From positions 558,001 to 622,000 of the forward strand of contig NW_025408672.1 in the NCBI RefSeq assembly GCF_020360975.1: a stretch of DNA of 64,000 nucleotides. Direction: 5' to 3'. The position numbers were made by a program, and so were the translations under genes. Shown in pieces: positions 11,515-24,520 of this stretch (within the stretch, counting starts at the first letter, position 1; each line of letters opens with the position of its first letter). This stretch comes from Hirsutella rhossiliensis (taxonomy: Eukaryota; Ascomycota; Sordariomycetes; Hypocreales; Ophiocordycipitaceae). Under the pieces are notes generated by a model. It was not told the origin of the DNA and did no database searches. It saw nothing but the letters and a program-made list of their open reading frames with translations.

Positions 11515-14203
11515 ATGGACATCCATCGCTGCCGCTTCGTGCCCTATCAGCCCTCGGCCATCAACGCCGTGGCCTTTTCGCATCCCCAGGCAAAGTCAAG
11601 CTTACACAGATCGATTGCGAGGCTGGCGGTCGGGCGGGCCAGCGGCGACATCGAGATATGGAACCCCTCGAGCGGCATCTGGCACCAGGAGCTCGTCATC
11701 CGCGGCGGCAAGGACCGAAGCGTTGACGGCCTTGTCTGGATCAACGAGCCCGACCAGGATCTGGGAGGCGGCCGCACGCTGATTGGCAAGTCGCGCCTCT
11801 TCAGCATCGGCTACACCTCGACCGTGACCGAATGGGACCTCGAAAAGGCAAAACCACTGAAGCACGCCAGCGGCCAGCATGGAGACGTCTGGTGCCTCGC
11901 CGCCCAGCCCCCAGACGAGGCCGGCTCCGAGACCCAAGCCTCCAACAAGCTCATCGCCGGCACCATCGACGGCGAGCTGGCCATTTACTCGGTCGAGGAC
12001 AACGACCTTCGCTTCCAGCGCTTGTTGGTCAGGTCTCCGACCAAGAAAGCGCAAATGGTCAGCATCACGTTCCAGTCCCGCAAAGTCGTCATTGTGGGCT
12101 GCTCCGACAGCACAATCCGAGCATACGATGTTGGCAGGGGCCACATGCTTCGAAGGATGACCCTCGGGTCTGATCTGGTGGGCGGCGCCAAGAATATCAT
12201 CGTCTGGTCCGTCAAGTGCTTGCCAAACGGTAATATCGTCTCCGGCGACTCGACGGGCCAGATTTGCATTTGGGACGGAAAGACGTTGACCCAAGCGCAG
12301 CGGATTCAGAGCCACAAACAGGACGTTCTCAGCCTCGCCATCAGCGGCGATGGATCTTCCATCATGAGCGGCGGCATGGACCGAAGAACCTTTCTCTACA
12401 AACAGAACGCCGGCGAGGGGCAGCGTTGGAGCAAGGCTTGGGGAAGACGGTACCACGATCATGATGTCAAATCTATGGCGGCGTTTGAGAGCGGGCGCAT
12501 GAGCGTCGTGGTCTCGGGAGGTCCGCTTCCCCCTCCCCTCCAAGCACGCGTTGCTCGACAGTCGGCTAACAAGAAGCACAGGTCCAGACGCCAACCTGAT
12601 GATTGTGCCTCTCAAGGAAATGGGGCGGGAGAACCATAGAACGATGAGTAGCCTGCCGCAGCAACCTCCGATGGCAAGCGCCCCTGGTGCTCGATTCATG
12701 GTCAGCTGGTGGGATAGACAAGTCCACATCTGGGTCTTTAAAAAGCCGGCAACCGAACTCTTCGACTCGACTGGAGACGGCATCGACCTCAACCAGAACC
12801 GGAAGCTTCTCAAGTCCATTGTCATCAAGGGGGACTCCAACATCACCTCGGCTACTGTCAGCAGGGATGGCATGCTCCTCGTCGTATCCACGGCGATAGA
12901 TGTCAAGGCCTTTCGCCTAAAGCACGAGGACCCAGCCAAGCCCTCGGATGTCAACGTCGCCTCCGCCGAGCTTCCTCAGAAGCTTACCCACCTCGGAGCT
13001 AGTCTGGTAAAGCTGTCGCCAAACGGCCGATGGCTTTGCCTGGTCCAGGAAGGCTCTCGTGTCCTCATCGCGGACATGCAGTCAAGCCATGAAGCACCAG
13101 ACTCGACGATTCAACTACAACGAATGAATCGTCTGCGCCGCGAGATCCCCCGGCACATTACGAATGGCGGCCTCGGCCGCTACGACAGGAGCATTACGCA
13201 AGCCGACTTCAGTCCTGACTCTGAGATGTTGGCCGTCGCAGACCTGGCAGGGTACATTGACACGTGGATCTTGCGCGGCCCCCGGGAGGGCCCGAAGAAT
13301 GGGAATGGCAGCGGGGGTGGCGATGACGCGGCGTCGTCGGATAGCGACTCCGAGGAAGAAGAGGCGGCCTCGGACGCCGACAAGCGGTGGATCCGCAACC
13401 CGAATGCAAAGCTCATACCCAAGCTGCCTTCTGCCCCTGTCGTCCTATCCTTCTCCGACTCAATCACCGAACGGGTTGTCCTACCGGGCACCTTGGACCT
13501 CGGGGGAGACGCATCGGGGGATTACGTTCTTGCTGCCATCACGTCCAACTGGCACATAACTGCGTTCCATCCTCGGCACGCATCGCTCACAGCATGGGCC
13601 CGTCGGCATCCGCGAATGTATTTGCCCGCCGCGATTCAAGACCTCCTGGACCTGCCCAAGGGAATCGTGTGGCAGGGTTCGAGGGTGTGGGTGTACGGCG
13701 TATCATTTCTTTTCATGCTCGACATGAGCCAGGACCTTCGCAAGTCAACCATGGACGGGGATGCCCCTGCCGACTCGCAAGTGACGCATGGGACAAAGCG
13801 CAAGAGGACGGGCCTGACCACCGGAGCAGGAGGCGTCAACGAGAAGGAAAATCTGACGCCGCACAAGGTCCGCAAGCATGGAGACGACGAGCAGTACGAG
13901 GATGTGGACGTGGGCAAAGCCTCCCGCGGAAGCGAAAGTGATGGCGACGACGAGTTGCCCGACGCGGAGGGCGAGCTGTCCCGACTTCGCAACGGCAATG
14001 CGGAGGCCGGTGAAAGTGTCGAGGAAGTGGGCACTTGCGCGGAGCGCAAGAAGTGGTGGATCACATACAAGTATCGTCCGATCCTGGGCATGGTGCCCCT
14101 CAACACGGCCGACCAGCCGCTCGAGGTGGCGCTGGTAGAGAGGCCGACGTGGGAGATGGAGATGCCGGAGCGGTACTTGGTTGGCGACGAACGCGATCGG
14201 TGA
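11515..14203 (+). CDS. UTP4: U3 snoRNP / SSU-processome WD40 protein UTP4 (cirhin)
   Basis: Subunit of the t-UTP/UtpA subcomplex of the small-subunit processome, needed for early pre-18S rRNA processing in the nucleolus. Two exons, 11515-12520 and 12582-14203, join in phase across a 61-nt intron (GGAG then GTCCGC, GCTAAC, CACAG; the donor is atypical). The product is about 875 aa. The N-terminus DIHRCRFVPYQPSAINAVAF is the family's hallmark opening. Many WD repeats follow, for example LAVGRASGDIEIWNP, GNIVSGDSTGQICIWD, SIMSGGMDRRTFLY, RFMVSWWDRQVHIWVF and MLAVADLAGYIDTW. An acidic insert (SSDSDSEEEEAASDADK) and a basic patch (GTKRKRTGL) fit a nucleolar protein. The C-terminal PILGMVPL segment is typical of the family. 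Confidence 0.93.
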
Positions 14204-17200
14204 AGGCCCGGTAAGGGGGTGTCGGACGTTGGCCTCAAGCCCAGTGCTCGGCACACGAGTGCCGACGACGAGATTTGAGGTTTCTTTTTGTTGTCCTCCG
14301 ATTGGCTTTGGGGTCTTGGGGTGTTTCCACTGAATGGCCTTGAGCATGGGTCCTTGTGCAGACGCAGAGCCTGGCTGGGATAGAATGAGGCCGATCCGGG
14401 CTGCTTAGCCCACTGGGCGTATATTACGAGTCACCCGCAAATGCCGGACATTCCGTGTTGTGGATGGTTGTGAGCATCGCCTGGTAGATGCACCGAGGAA
14501 CTGAAAGCTCTCCTGACTGGGGTTGTTGTGGTTGGTCTTTGACGACATGCGTGTGTGATGTGGGAGGGGCCTTTGACGGACAGCGAGCAGCGCGGTACGT
14601 GGTCTTTGGGATGATGCACATGAGACGAGGATAAGATGGACATGGTTCATCGACGAGGTGTATATGCATATCTGGGATGGCAGGTCTTGATGGAAGACTT
14701 GTGGTTGATGCGTACGCAGTGGGCCACGCGGACTGGACGAAGCCAGCAGGATGCTAGTAGGTTAGACGAACCGCACGTGCCATGGACCGCGTAGACCACA
14801 GGGGTATCCGTAGTCGAGAGGCAATCCAACATGATAGGGCAGGGCAGCGGGAGGGTAGGCAGATGACGCGTCCCCTCTGACAGGGCCGGCGGGCGGCCAC
14901 CTTGGGCAGGGCCAGGCAGGCCCGGCGTGGGGCTATTGACCGTGGACGGAAGAAAGGCATTCGTAATGCCCATGTCAAGTCAAACCGGACAAAGGACGTG
15001 CCGTGTCGCTGTGGAGAGTCATGGCGCTGTTGACGAAGAGCTGACGGAGGGCGAGCCGAGATGTGGAGAGGGGAAGTTGGCGTGGTTTCTCTGGCCCATG
15101 GCACGAATACCGCCGATGGGCCTGTCTTCTTTCTTCTTTTTCTTCCGACGGGGCACGAGTCGTGGCCTTTGGAAGAAGAAGTAGAAGAGAAGAGGTGGGT
15201 TGGCGGGCGCTGTGCTTTGCGCTCAGACATTTTCAGTGCATGCACAAGGGAAAAGTGAGAGGGGCGGCATATCCCGCAAAAGCCAAGCTTTGTGATGAGC
15301 GGAAATGCCGTCATGTTGATTTATTTGGTAATGGAAAGGCGAGCAAAGGTCGGTGAGCCTTGGTGGACTGATGCGTCTGTTGGGAGTCCTGGGGAGCGCA
15401 GGGCCGTCTTTTTATCTCGAAGTTTTATCTCGAAGCCATTCGTCCCCTGCAGCTCGGTGCAGTCAACGTCTAGGCGCGGTTGCAGGCTTGGACAGCGAAG
15501 CCACGAGGCGTGGCTGTGAGGCCCTCGGGCTGCTGCGCCATGTACAGTCCAGGCCGGACGCAGTATGTGTAGAATGCAGGGCCACGCACTGTACAGCACT
15601 GTACATCTTTTTGAGTGTCTTCAAAAAGACGCGCAAGCAGCGCCCGGCTGCTTCAGGCACCGATCCGCGCTTGGCTCAGCGCGTGGCTTGCCAGGTGTAA
15701 GTGTACATGTACTCTGCACAGTTGGTGCTTGCGGTTCCTGCACCGTGTGACAAAGTGACGGCCTTTTCGGCACGCCCTTGAGGACATGGATGCGAGGGAA
15801 ACGGATGGAAAGATCCGGGCCTTTATTCACCATCTTACGCCAGCTCGATCTCCCCTCACGTACAATGCGAGAGTGCGCATGCAATGCGGTCCGCGAGGGC
15901 GCATCGGACTTGTCGGGCTACCAAAGTCGGAACACACCCGCGTCTTTGCTGCATCTCCGTTCTGCTTACAATCCTACCCTAACTGCAGTGCTCGAGTACA
16001 AAGTGCTTATTCGTGCGTACAGTGCTTGAGCTCGACACTCGGGTGCGGACTCGGAGCCGACTCGTACCGTGTACACGGGCCCAAACAGCAGGCAGGCTGC
16101 GTAGCATGCCTCGTCATCGAACGTGGAGGAGGCTTATTGTTAGAGGCAGGGGGCACGGGGAGGCCGTTGGGGGGAGGGGGTACCGGTATGAGGGCTCGGC
16201 CACTGAGCGGAGCTGAAGACCAGACATCTCGCCTATTCTCTCTGGGAAGATGATGGCCAACACCGCTAGTGCGAGAGGAAGCAGCATGTCCGTTGGGTGT
16301 CTTCACAAAGCTCTCGTGTGCCGTGGTCGCAACAGGGCATCGGTAGCCGCATGTACTGTACCGCTCAGCCGACCCTCTGTACCTGTTGATATTTTCTCTT
16401 GCTTACAGTGGCTGGGTACCTGTAGGGTAGTGTGGTGTAGTGTGTAATAGTGTGTAGGCCCCCCCTTTCGCAGCCGCCGCCGCCCACATACGCCCCCGTC
16501 GCTCGCAGCCACCCCGCGACGGGGCCTTTGCCGGAGCGCTGATTGGCCGCGGCTGCGCAGGCTGACGCGTAAACCGCCAAGTTCCTCTCTCTCGTCGGGG
16601 CCCCCTGTTCGTCGTTCCTCGCTCTTGTACCCATTCGTCACCACCCACCCATGCCACCCTCAGTCGTTCTTCGTCTCTCCTCCCCAGTACTGTGGTATTC
16701 GCTCGCTCTGCCTCTCCCCCTCGCCCTCTCTTTTCGCTAGCAGGCCTACTGCTGCCGGCCTGCCTTAACTCGCCACCCCCTCCATCCTGCTCGCACCGCC
16801 TCGACTCGACTTCTGTCCGTCGACTCCCCCCCGAGAGCCCCCCTTCTCCCTCCGCCCACGATCTCCCGCATTCCTCGACGACGGCGCGCTTTGCAATTGT
16901 CTACGCTGCAATTCCGACTGCGGGTTTTGGCATCACCTCGACGACAATTCATCATCGCCCACCTCCCCCTACCCGGGCCGCCGGGCGGCGACGATCCCTG
17001 TGGCGACTTCGACGAACCCCCCCTCTTCCAGCTGACGACGGCCACCACGTCCGCTGCCACGCACCTCCGGCACCCGCCCTGTCCACGACGGCCCTCGACG
17101 ACTCCTTCATTTCCTCGCCGCTCCCCTCGACTGTCTGCGTACTTTCGTCCCTGTCCATCTTGTCTCGACCCCCGTGTCCTCGCCACTTGCTCGATACTGG

Positions 17201-17266
17201 CAACTCTCCGTCACCCCCATCACCATTCATCGTGCGGGCCTCTCACCCATCAGTCCCTCTCCCACC
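14204..17266. other. Intergenic region, no gene seen
   Basis: About 3 kb with no frame that looks coding on either strand. The first few hundred bases are probably UTP4 3' UTR. Around 15,580-15,610 there is a TGTACAGCACTGTACA-like palindromic cluster. From about 16,690 to 17,260 the top strand becomes strongly C/T-rich, as expected for the promoter and 5' UTR of the plus-strand PNG1 gene. Confidence 0.5.
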
Positions 17267-18719
17267 ATGGCGGGGCGAAGCACCCCCTCGGGACCGCCCG
17301 AATCGCAATATGGCGAGGAATGGGCTCAGGATCTGCGCATCAAGTTCGAGGGCTTGCTGCGCGATAAGCGCATGACCGACCTGCGCACCACCTCTCGTCA
17401 TTCTTCTCCCGGCGTCACCGAACGTTCTTCGAGCGCAAACCTCCGCGCCCGTTCCGCTGCCGACAACGCCCGGCCTGCCACCGCCCACGGCCAAGCCACT
17501 CCTCCATCCTATTCGTGCATCCGCAATCTGCCCAAGATCCCCACTGCGCCAGCCGTCGGCGACCGCGACTCCCAAAAGTTCCGCAACCTCCTCATCAGCC
17601 TGTCACTGACGCCCACAAAATACGAAAACCCTGGCCTCCTAGACGAGGCCCTCCAGACAATTCCTCTCGATCGCATCTACGGCGAGGCCGAGGAGGAGAG
17701 CCAGGTGCTGCAGGCCGAGGCCGAGAGCATGGGCGATGGCCGTAGACCCGAGTGGGGATATCAGGACTGCGTCATCCGGGCACTGCTTCGGTATGTTTCT
17801 CCTCAACCCCTCTCGTCTGGACCAGAGTGCGTCTCCAATCATGTTACATGAAGTCTAACCAAACCCCAGATGGTTCAAGCGGTCGTTCTTCACCTGGGTC
17901 AACAACCCTCCATGTCCCATTTGCCTGTCGCCAAGCATCGCCCAGGGCATGACGGCGCCGACGCCCGAGGAAAGCGCCTGTGGTGCTCTCCGCGTCGAGC
18001 TCTATCGCTGTTCGGCCCACAACTGTGGTGCCTACGAGAGGTTCCCGCGCTACGGCGACGTGTGGCGGCTGCTGCAGACGCGCCGCGGCCGTGTCGGAGA
18101 GTGGGCCAACTGCTTCAGCATGCTGTGCCGCGCCGTCGGCGGAAGGGTGCGGTGGGTGTGGAACGCCGAGGACCACGTATGGACCGAAGTGTACTCGGAG
18201 CACCGGCAACGATGGGTCCACGTCGACGCCTGCGAGGAGGCCTGGGACAACCCGCGGCTGTACGCGGAGGGTTGGGGCAAGAAGATGTCGTACTGCATCG
18301 CCTTCTCCATTGACGGAGCCACCGACGTGACGCGGCGATATGTGCGCAAGAACGAGCACGCCAGCGACCGCACCAGATGTCCCGAGGAGGTGCTACTCTA
18401 CATTACGCAGGAAATCAAAGGCCTCCGCCGCGCCAACATGAACAAGGACGAGCGGTTTCGTCTCGAGAAGGAGGACCAGCGGGAGGATCAAGAGCTGCGG
18501 GGATATGTGGTGGCGTCGATTGCGCAAGCCGTCACGGACCTCGTCCCCGGCCCCTCGGGCTCGGCCCCCACCCGCCGGCCCCCCGGACCCCCTGGCCATG
18601 ACGTGAAGCTTCCCGCCGAACGACCTGGCCAACAAACAGGGTCCGAGGAGTGGTTGCGGGCACAGCAGCAAGCACGGAACCGGCCGTTTCAACCGCCACG
18701 CAACCCCGATCAGCGCTGA
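17267..18719 (+). CDS. PNG1: PNG1, peptide:N-glycanase-like transglutaminase fold, catalytic Cys replaced
   Basis: Two exons, 17267-17790 and 17870-18719, join in phase (79-nt intron, GTATGT..CTAAC..CCAG) to about 457 aa. The family removes N-glycans from misfolded ERAD substrates in the cytosol. The Zn-binding pairs CPIC and CSAHNC and the transglutaminase core are clear. In active enzymes the nucleophile lies in a GRCGEWANCF-type motif; here the codon at 18093-18095 is Val (residue about 250, [10 protein letters not shown]). The other triad members remain: His about 277 (EDHVWTEVY) and Asp about 294 (WVHVDACE). Loss of catalytic residues is known for filamentous-fungal PNG1 (Neurospora), where the protein has a glycanase-independent role in polar growth, so this is probably a catalytically dead scaffold. 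The ATG at 17267 is preceded by a CCACC context. Confidence 0.93.
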
Positions 18720-20026
18720 TGCGGGTCTCGTCGCGCGTACGTGTCCTGGCGTCCCTTGTTCTGTCTCGCCGAGGTCGAGTCGTGGTCTATGCCGCCTCGG
18801 CCACCAAAGGCCATCTCTACGACACGCGTTGCGTTGTCACCTTGGGTCGACATAATCACGAAGATATCCGCACGACCATGCACGGCCAAAATCATTTCCA
18901 CACGACACACAACACCAATGGCACAATCGACAATTCGCCCGACTCTTTCTAATTCCTTAGTAATCTCACCACATGAGGACTCAGTACCATTCTAGATCAG
19001 GCGTTGAGCGACCAACACAGGCGATGCCGTTGGACAAACAGAAGATTTTGGCCTCTACCGCATCACATACACAACCGTTTGCGTTCTCTTTTTTCCAATT
19101 CTCTTTGTACTTGGATAGGGGGCGTCATGGGCAGCGACCAGGGCAGGGAAAGAGTTTTGAATTGTGATATTTTGGACCCTCGACACGAGGTGGGAATTAG
19201 GGGGGATCTCTATTGCGGCGGTAATTCTCCCGGGGCGTTTGGCTGGGCTTTGTTTCCATGTACATCTTAGGCGGGCAGCGAGGGCGAAGAGGAGGAATGA
19301 TGTTGGGCCAAGGGTGGATGGCTTTTGTCCAGGCAGGGAGTGCCTGGGTTGTTTTGCGCATAGCAATAGACGTGGCAGCGCAATGCGCTCGCTGGTCAAG
19401 GAGATTTGACAATGATTCCGCGTCGCGAGCCTGACTTGGTCTTGGTAGGGATTGACTGTTTGTTGAAATCGAGGACAGATGAGGCACGCCCGGGGACAAC
19501 AAGGCACAAAGCCCGCCCCAGACTGATGCGCAGTTGGCCTGCGAGGGAGGATCGAGCCTGCAAGAGAAAACAGTATGAGTTTGAATGCCCCGCCGCAGGA
19601 TCCATACACGGCAGCAAGCCGTGAGCTGGTGGCCGCCTCCGCGGACCGACAATCGGCATTGTCCCCACTTTTCCTGCACCGCGCCACCTCCGCTCCGTCC
19701 CGGGCAACTCAACGGGCCGGGGTCCATGACTAAGCATACGTAACGGCCCAGTCAAGAGAGGCAAATATGAGGCCATTCGCTCCGCGGCACCACCCACGGT
19801 CCGCGACTCGAGTCCGCATATATCGAAACCTTGTGTCTTGCCCTCGTGGGTTTAAGTTTTCACCCTTATCAGGGACAATTCACCACCCGCCCCCTCGTCG
19901 TGAAAAACCTTTGTTCAACTCGCCTGGCTGCTTCTGCCAACGCGCCGGAGCAAACAGAGCGCGGCATCGCACTCACCCGGGGCCCATTGCCAATCTCAGG
20001 AGAATTGCTTGACGCAGTGGGCAGCC
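18720..20026. other. Intergenic region, no gene seen
   Basis: About 1.3 kb containing the PNG1 3' UTR and the promoter of the SWIM/RING gene. Open frames on both strands lack codon structure or family motifs. Confidence 0.5.
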
Positions 20027-21219
20027 ATGGAGGCGAGGCTGCTCGCCGCTTCGCCCGCGCGATGGGGACGGGCGCCCGGCTCGACCTGGGATAACCCCAT
20101 TGACCTCGGCAGCGACGACGAACCGACAAGGCCACAGCGCAGGACGCCTGCGAAGACGGCGGCGCAGATGCTCCCTTCCTCGTCGTCTGGCCACGCGCAA
20201 GCCCGCACAAGCGGGGCGTCGGTAGCACCATGCACGCCATCTCACCAAAAGAAGCGCAAGGCACCAGCAGCCGCCGGCGACGACGAGCCGTCATCAGCAC
20301 GGGAGAAGCGCCTCCGCAGATTCCGCCCGCAGCCGCCGCAGTCCTTCCACGGCGTCTACGCCCGAGCCCTGGACCAGCGCTTCTGCGTGCTCGGGCGCCG
20401 GCGCGGCGGCTCCGATGCGTGTCCGCACGAGACGTTTGCGCTGGCCGGGTCGACGGGTAATGTCTACACTGTCCACGTCGGCCGGGAGCCGTTGTGTAAC
20501 TGTCCCCATGCCGCCAAGGGGAATCAGTGTAAGCATATCCTCTACGTACGTCTGTTCTGCTCGAGACTGCCCGCCCGCCTGCCTGCCTGTTCCCCTCATA
20601 TCATCGGAAGTGATAAGGAAGGACTTAACGTGTATACGCCGCCTTGTCTAGATCCTCGCCAGAGTGCTCCACGCCCCCTTCAACCTGGTCTACCAACTCG
20701 CCCTCCTCTCCTCAGAGCTGCGCACCATCTTCGCCAACGCCCCCAGCACCGCCGGCCAACGCCCCGACGCAGCGACCAGCAGCAGCGACAACGGCAAGGG
20801 CAGGCGGAAACCCGTCGAGGGCGACTGCCCCATCTGCTTCTGCGAGCTCGACGCCGCCAGCCCCGAGTCGATAGCCTGGTGCCGCGCGGGGTGCGGGCAG
20901 AACATCCACCAGCAGTGCTTCGACACGTGGGCCGCGACCAAGACCGCCGGCGGCCGCGTGCCGTGCCCGCTGTGCCGCAGCGAGTGGCCGTCGCGGGGGC
21001 GCGTGGTGGGTGGCCGACCGGCGTCGCGTGCTGTGCGGTTGGACGAGGCGGTGGACAGCGAGGGGTATGCCAATGTTGCGAGCCAGCTCGGCATCAGCGG
21101 CGTTAGAGGTGCGTTTGAAGATGCTCGGTTGTTGGTTGGTGGCTAACTTGTCTCTACTAGATACGTCGTCGTATTCGGACTGGCACTGGAGGCATAGTCG
21201 GCGGCGAGGTGGTTGGTGA
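20027..21219 (+). CDS. SWIM plus RING zinc-finger protein, putative E3 ubiquitin ligase
   Basis: Three exons, 20027-20545, 20652-21108 and 21161-21219, join in phase to about 344 aa. Introns are 106 nt (GTACGT..CTTAAC..CTAG) and 52 nt (GTGCGT..GCTAAC..CTAG). Residues 1-100 are basic and disordered, with a SIM-like NPIDLGSDDE near the start and a KKRK nuclear-signal-like patch. A SWIM finger follows (CNCPHAAKGNQCKH, the CxCxnCxH pattern) and is split from the next helix by intron 1. A RING-type finger comes after (CPICFCELD, then CGQNIHQQCFDTW and CPLC). This SWIM-RING order is found in MEX/ZSWIM2-type ubiquitin ligases. The substrate is unknown. The first ATG in frame is 20027. The short last exon (DTSSYSDWHWRHSRRRGGW) is less certain. 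Confidence 0.85.
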
Positions 21220-22356
21220 TGGGCATGAACATGGGACTCTGGCAAGGCTGCGGGCACGACTGAACTGCCGTCGTTTCCGGCTGGACGAGGACCGGGACGG
21301 ACGGCGGCTCATCATGGCGGGTTAGACATACTAGCCGACTCACAAGCTTGTCGGTGCCAAAGAGAGACCGTTGCCAATCCTCGGCTCGTCCAAAGTCGGT
21401 GGTCAAGCAAAGGGGGGACCATGAGGTGCTCGCCCATCACCAGCTCACACCTTGGCATGCTGACAACCTGTGCTCGGCATACGGATCGTCCAGTCGACCA
21501 CTCCATCATCACCCGGCCGGCTTACACATCCGCCATGTTGAACTCGTCGACTTGCACAGCGTGATGCAGCGTCTTGTTGGCTACTCGTCCATGCAGTAGG
21601 CCGGACTTTGATCAAACACGAGACCAGGGTGGCTTGAAGCATTTCATTGAAGGGATCTGGCACATGTCACCGGATCCGTAGAGGCCGATCCGTCGGTAAT
21701 TGAAGCTCGGACTTGAGGGATGAAAAATATCAACACCGAGTCTACTGATTCTTGCACATGTCCAGCGAGAGACCGAGCGAGCCATTGACAAAGCCGTTTG
21801 GTCTTCCTCGTCCTTGGTGGCCCATGACCGGTTGCTGGTTACACAACGCCTCCTCTCCGCGGCTTCTGGTCCGAGGCTCCGAGCCGTTCAGCACAGCACC
21901 TCGCCGGTCTGGAACCCGCTGATACTGTGCTCCATCTCGCAGGATACGCCTTGTGCGTTGATATGCGCGTAGCATGCATATGCACGTCTGACAGCAAACC
22001 TCTAGCTCGGCCAGTCAACAGTCGCAGGAGCTCGCGCTGTGCCATGTCGGCAATTTCGCCCAAGCGAGGCCGCATCGGGTCCAGAAGGAGAAGTAAAAGC
22101 CGAGGGATGGACGCCGGAACGTGGTGCCATGGACCATCCGCCGTGCTGAGCTTCGTGTCCCCTCCCGTGTTGCACCGTCGGCAGCGGCGGAGTAAGACGG
22201 TCCTGGGCCGTATTCGTCGTTTCCAAGGGTAGATAATCCCAGTGAAGCCCACGATGAATGAGGGAGGAGCTCGACCGTCGATAGCATCATTCCATCCGTA
22301 TGTTGAGGCACTGTCTGTCGAGACAGCAACGCTTCGCCCTCGTAAAATCGAAGACA
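21220..22356. other. Intergenic region, no gene seen
   Basis: About 1.1 kb, GC-intermediate, between the SWIM/RING gene and the GMC oxidoreductase. No coding frame or structured RNA is supported. Confidence 0.5.
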
Positions 22357-24520
22357 ATGGGCTCCAACAAAGCCAAAGACATGCTCAAGTCGTACGACTT
22401 TATCGTGTGCGGGTGAGCCTCTCCTCTCCCTCACTTGAGCGATAGGCTCACGGCTGCGACTTGGTGATGACCCTCGCTGCAGAGGAGGCACCTCTGGCTG
22501 TGTTATAGCCGGCCGGCTCGCCGAGGACCCCAACACGACCGTCCTGGTGCTCGAGGCCGGCCAAGACAACGAGAACCTGGAAACCGTGCACATGGCCGGA
22601 GGGTATGTCCTGATATATATATCTCCCCGCGACGCCGGCGTCGCACTGTTTCCCAACTCGACGCCGGGGCTGGTGGTGTTCTTCTTTCTGAGTCTGCTGC
22701 AGCTGGAGCCAAAACTTCGACAAGGAAACAGATTGGAACATCGTCTCGGAGCCGGGCGCCGGCATCAACAACAGACGAGTCAATTTGAGCAGGGGCAGAT
22801 TCCTCGGTGGCTCCTCGGGCTGCAACGGAACCCTTTGCGTTCGAGGCAGCAAGCAGGATTACGATGACTGGGGCTTGCCCGGCTGGAGCGGGGAGGAGTT
22901 CTTTCAGTATATGAACAAGGTGCGACCATCTCTCCTGGCCGAATGCTCTGCCAGCAAAACAGCAGAATGATATTGCTGACAACGGTCCCCAGGCCGAGTC
23001 GTTCACCAGCAAGCCATGGTTCCAGGCGTCCAAACAGTCGCACGGATACAGCGGGCATCTCCACACCGAACCCTTCGACCTCGGCCCCATCTCGGAGCTC
23101 CTGCGCAGGTCCATGGAATCAAAGGGCCTGCCGTTTGACGCTGACATGTTTTCGCACGGCGAGAACCCCCACGGATGCGGCCACGTCCCGAGAACCGTCC
23201 ACGCCGGGGTCCGGACGACGGGTGCCGACTTCATCACCAAGAAGAACAAAAGGGCCAACGTCACGACCGTAACCGGCGCCCACGTCGACAGGGTCTTGGT
23301 TGAGAAACAGGACGACGGCAGTCTCAGGGCTGTCGGTGTCACGGCTGTCCTGGCCGACGGCACTGGCTTGGAGGTCAAGGCGAACAAAGAGGTCATTGTC
23401 AGTGGCGGCACGTACTGCAGCCCGAATATTCTGAACCGCTCCGGCATTGGCGCCAAGGAGGAGCTGGAGAAGCACGGCATTACCACCATTGTGGACTTGC
23501 CGGGCGTTGGGAAGAACCTGATGGACCACCTGGTGCGTGTGCGAGATCCCATGCGCGCCCATCGGGGGGCTTGAGTGCAAGTCAGTGCCATCACTGACTT
23601 CATCCCTCGGGACAGATCGTCTTCCTCATGTACGAGACGGACAAGCCTGGTCTGACGCTTGATCACCTGCTGTTCCACGAGGGTGCGTATGAAAAGTCTC
23701 ACAAGCTCTGGCAGGACGAAAAGAAGGGGGCCCTCGCCAACATACCGTTTGGCATCTTCGCCTTTGCGCGGCTGGATTCTCGGATGGCCGACTCGCAGCT
23801 CTGGAATGCGGCTCCCCGGAAACCCGGCCGCGACCCCATGGGCTTGACGCCGACACAGCCCAACATCGAGTTGATGACGGCCGAGAGCTTTTTCGCCCCC
23901 AAGCAGTACAATGTGCTGCCGACTGGTGGGCAGCATGTCTTTTGCATCGTCCCCGAGCTGTTTGGCGCACAGTCTCGCGGCTCCGTGTGGCTGAGGAGCG
24001 CTGATGCGACAGCGTTGCCCGTCGTCGACTGCGGCTACATGAGCGACCCGCTCGACCTCGAGGTCATGGCCGAGGCGTGCCGTCTTGCCAACGAGATTGT
24101 CGTGGACGGGGCGGGGACAAAGGATATTGTCAAGGGCTCGTGGCCGCCCGAGGCGTCGCACCATGAGCTCTCGACGAGGGAGGACTGGATGTCGCACGTC
24201 AAGGAGCACGCAACGACATGTGAGTAGCGATGCCAGCCAAGTGCTGCTTCGCGGCAGACGGTTTGCTGACAATGTCCCTCGCTTGCCGAACCCCCCTAGG
24301 CTATCACGCGTCGGGCACCTGCGCCATGGGCAAGGAATCCGATGAGAGTGCCGTCGTCGACGAGAATCTGTGCGTCAAGGGTGTCAAAGGGCTTCGGGTC
24401 GCGGACTGCAGCATCATGCCCATCCTGCACGGCGGCCACAGCCAGATGCCGGCGTATGGAATTGGAGAGAAGGCTGCGGACCTGATCAAGGCCACATGGG
24501 GCCTGAAGTCGGCCACGTGA
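22357..24520 (+). CDS. GMC-family FAD-dependent oxidoreductase
   Basis: Six exons join in phase: 22357-22412, 22483-22602, 22703-22919, 22993-23532, 23616-24219 and 24300-24520, about 585 aa. The glucose-methanol-choline family oxidises alcohols or sugars using FAD. The N-terminus YDFIVCGGGTSGCVIAGRL is the ADP-binding fold (GGGTSG at residues 19-24), followed by VLVLEAGQDN. The GMC signature RGRFLGGSSGCNGT comes next. Near the C-terminus are both active-site histidine motifs, YHASGTCAMG and GGHSQMPAYGIGEKAADLI (His about 559). There is no signal peptide, so it is probably intracellular, unlike secreted aryl-alcohol or glucose oxidases. The substrate cannot be inferred. It is the last conserved gene before the repeat-rich half of the window. 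Confidence 0.93.

Noticed and set aside
11602..12954. 450-codon open frame on the minus strand
   Set aside because: Antisense to UTP4 and runs across its intron; no motifs.
19055..19727. Two overlapping minus-strand frames between PNG1 and the SWIM/RING gene
   Set aside because: No family motifs, overlapping each other in different frames; probably chance in an intergenic region.
22503..24272. 589-codon open frame on the minus strand
   Set aside because: Fully antisense to the GMC oxidoreductase, whose six exons close in phase with all family motifs. The antisense frame has no recognisable domain and reflects GC-rich codon bias.
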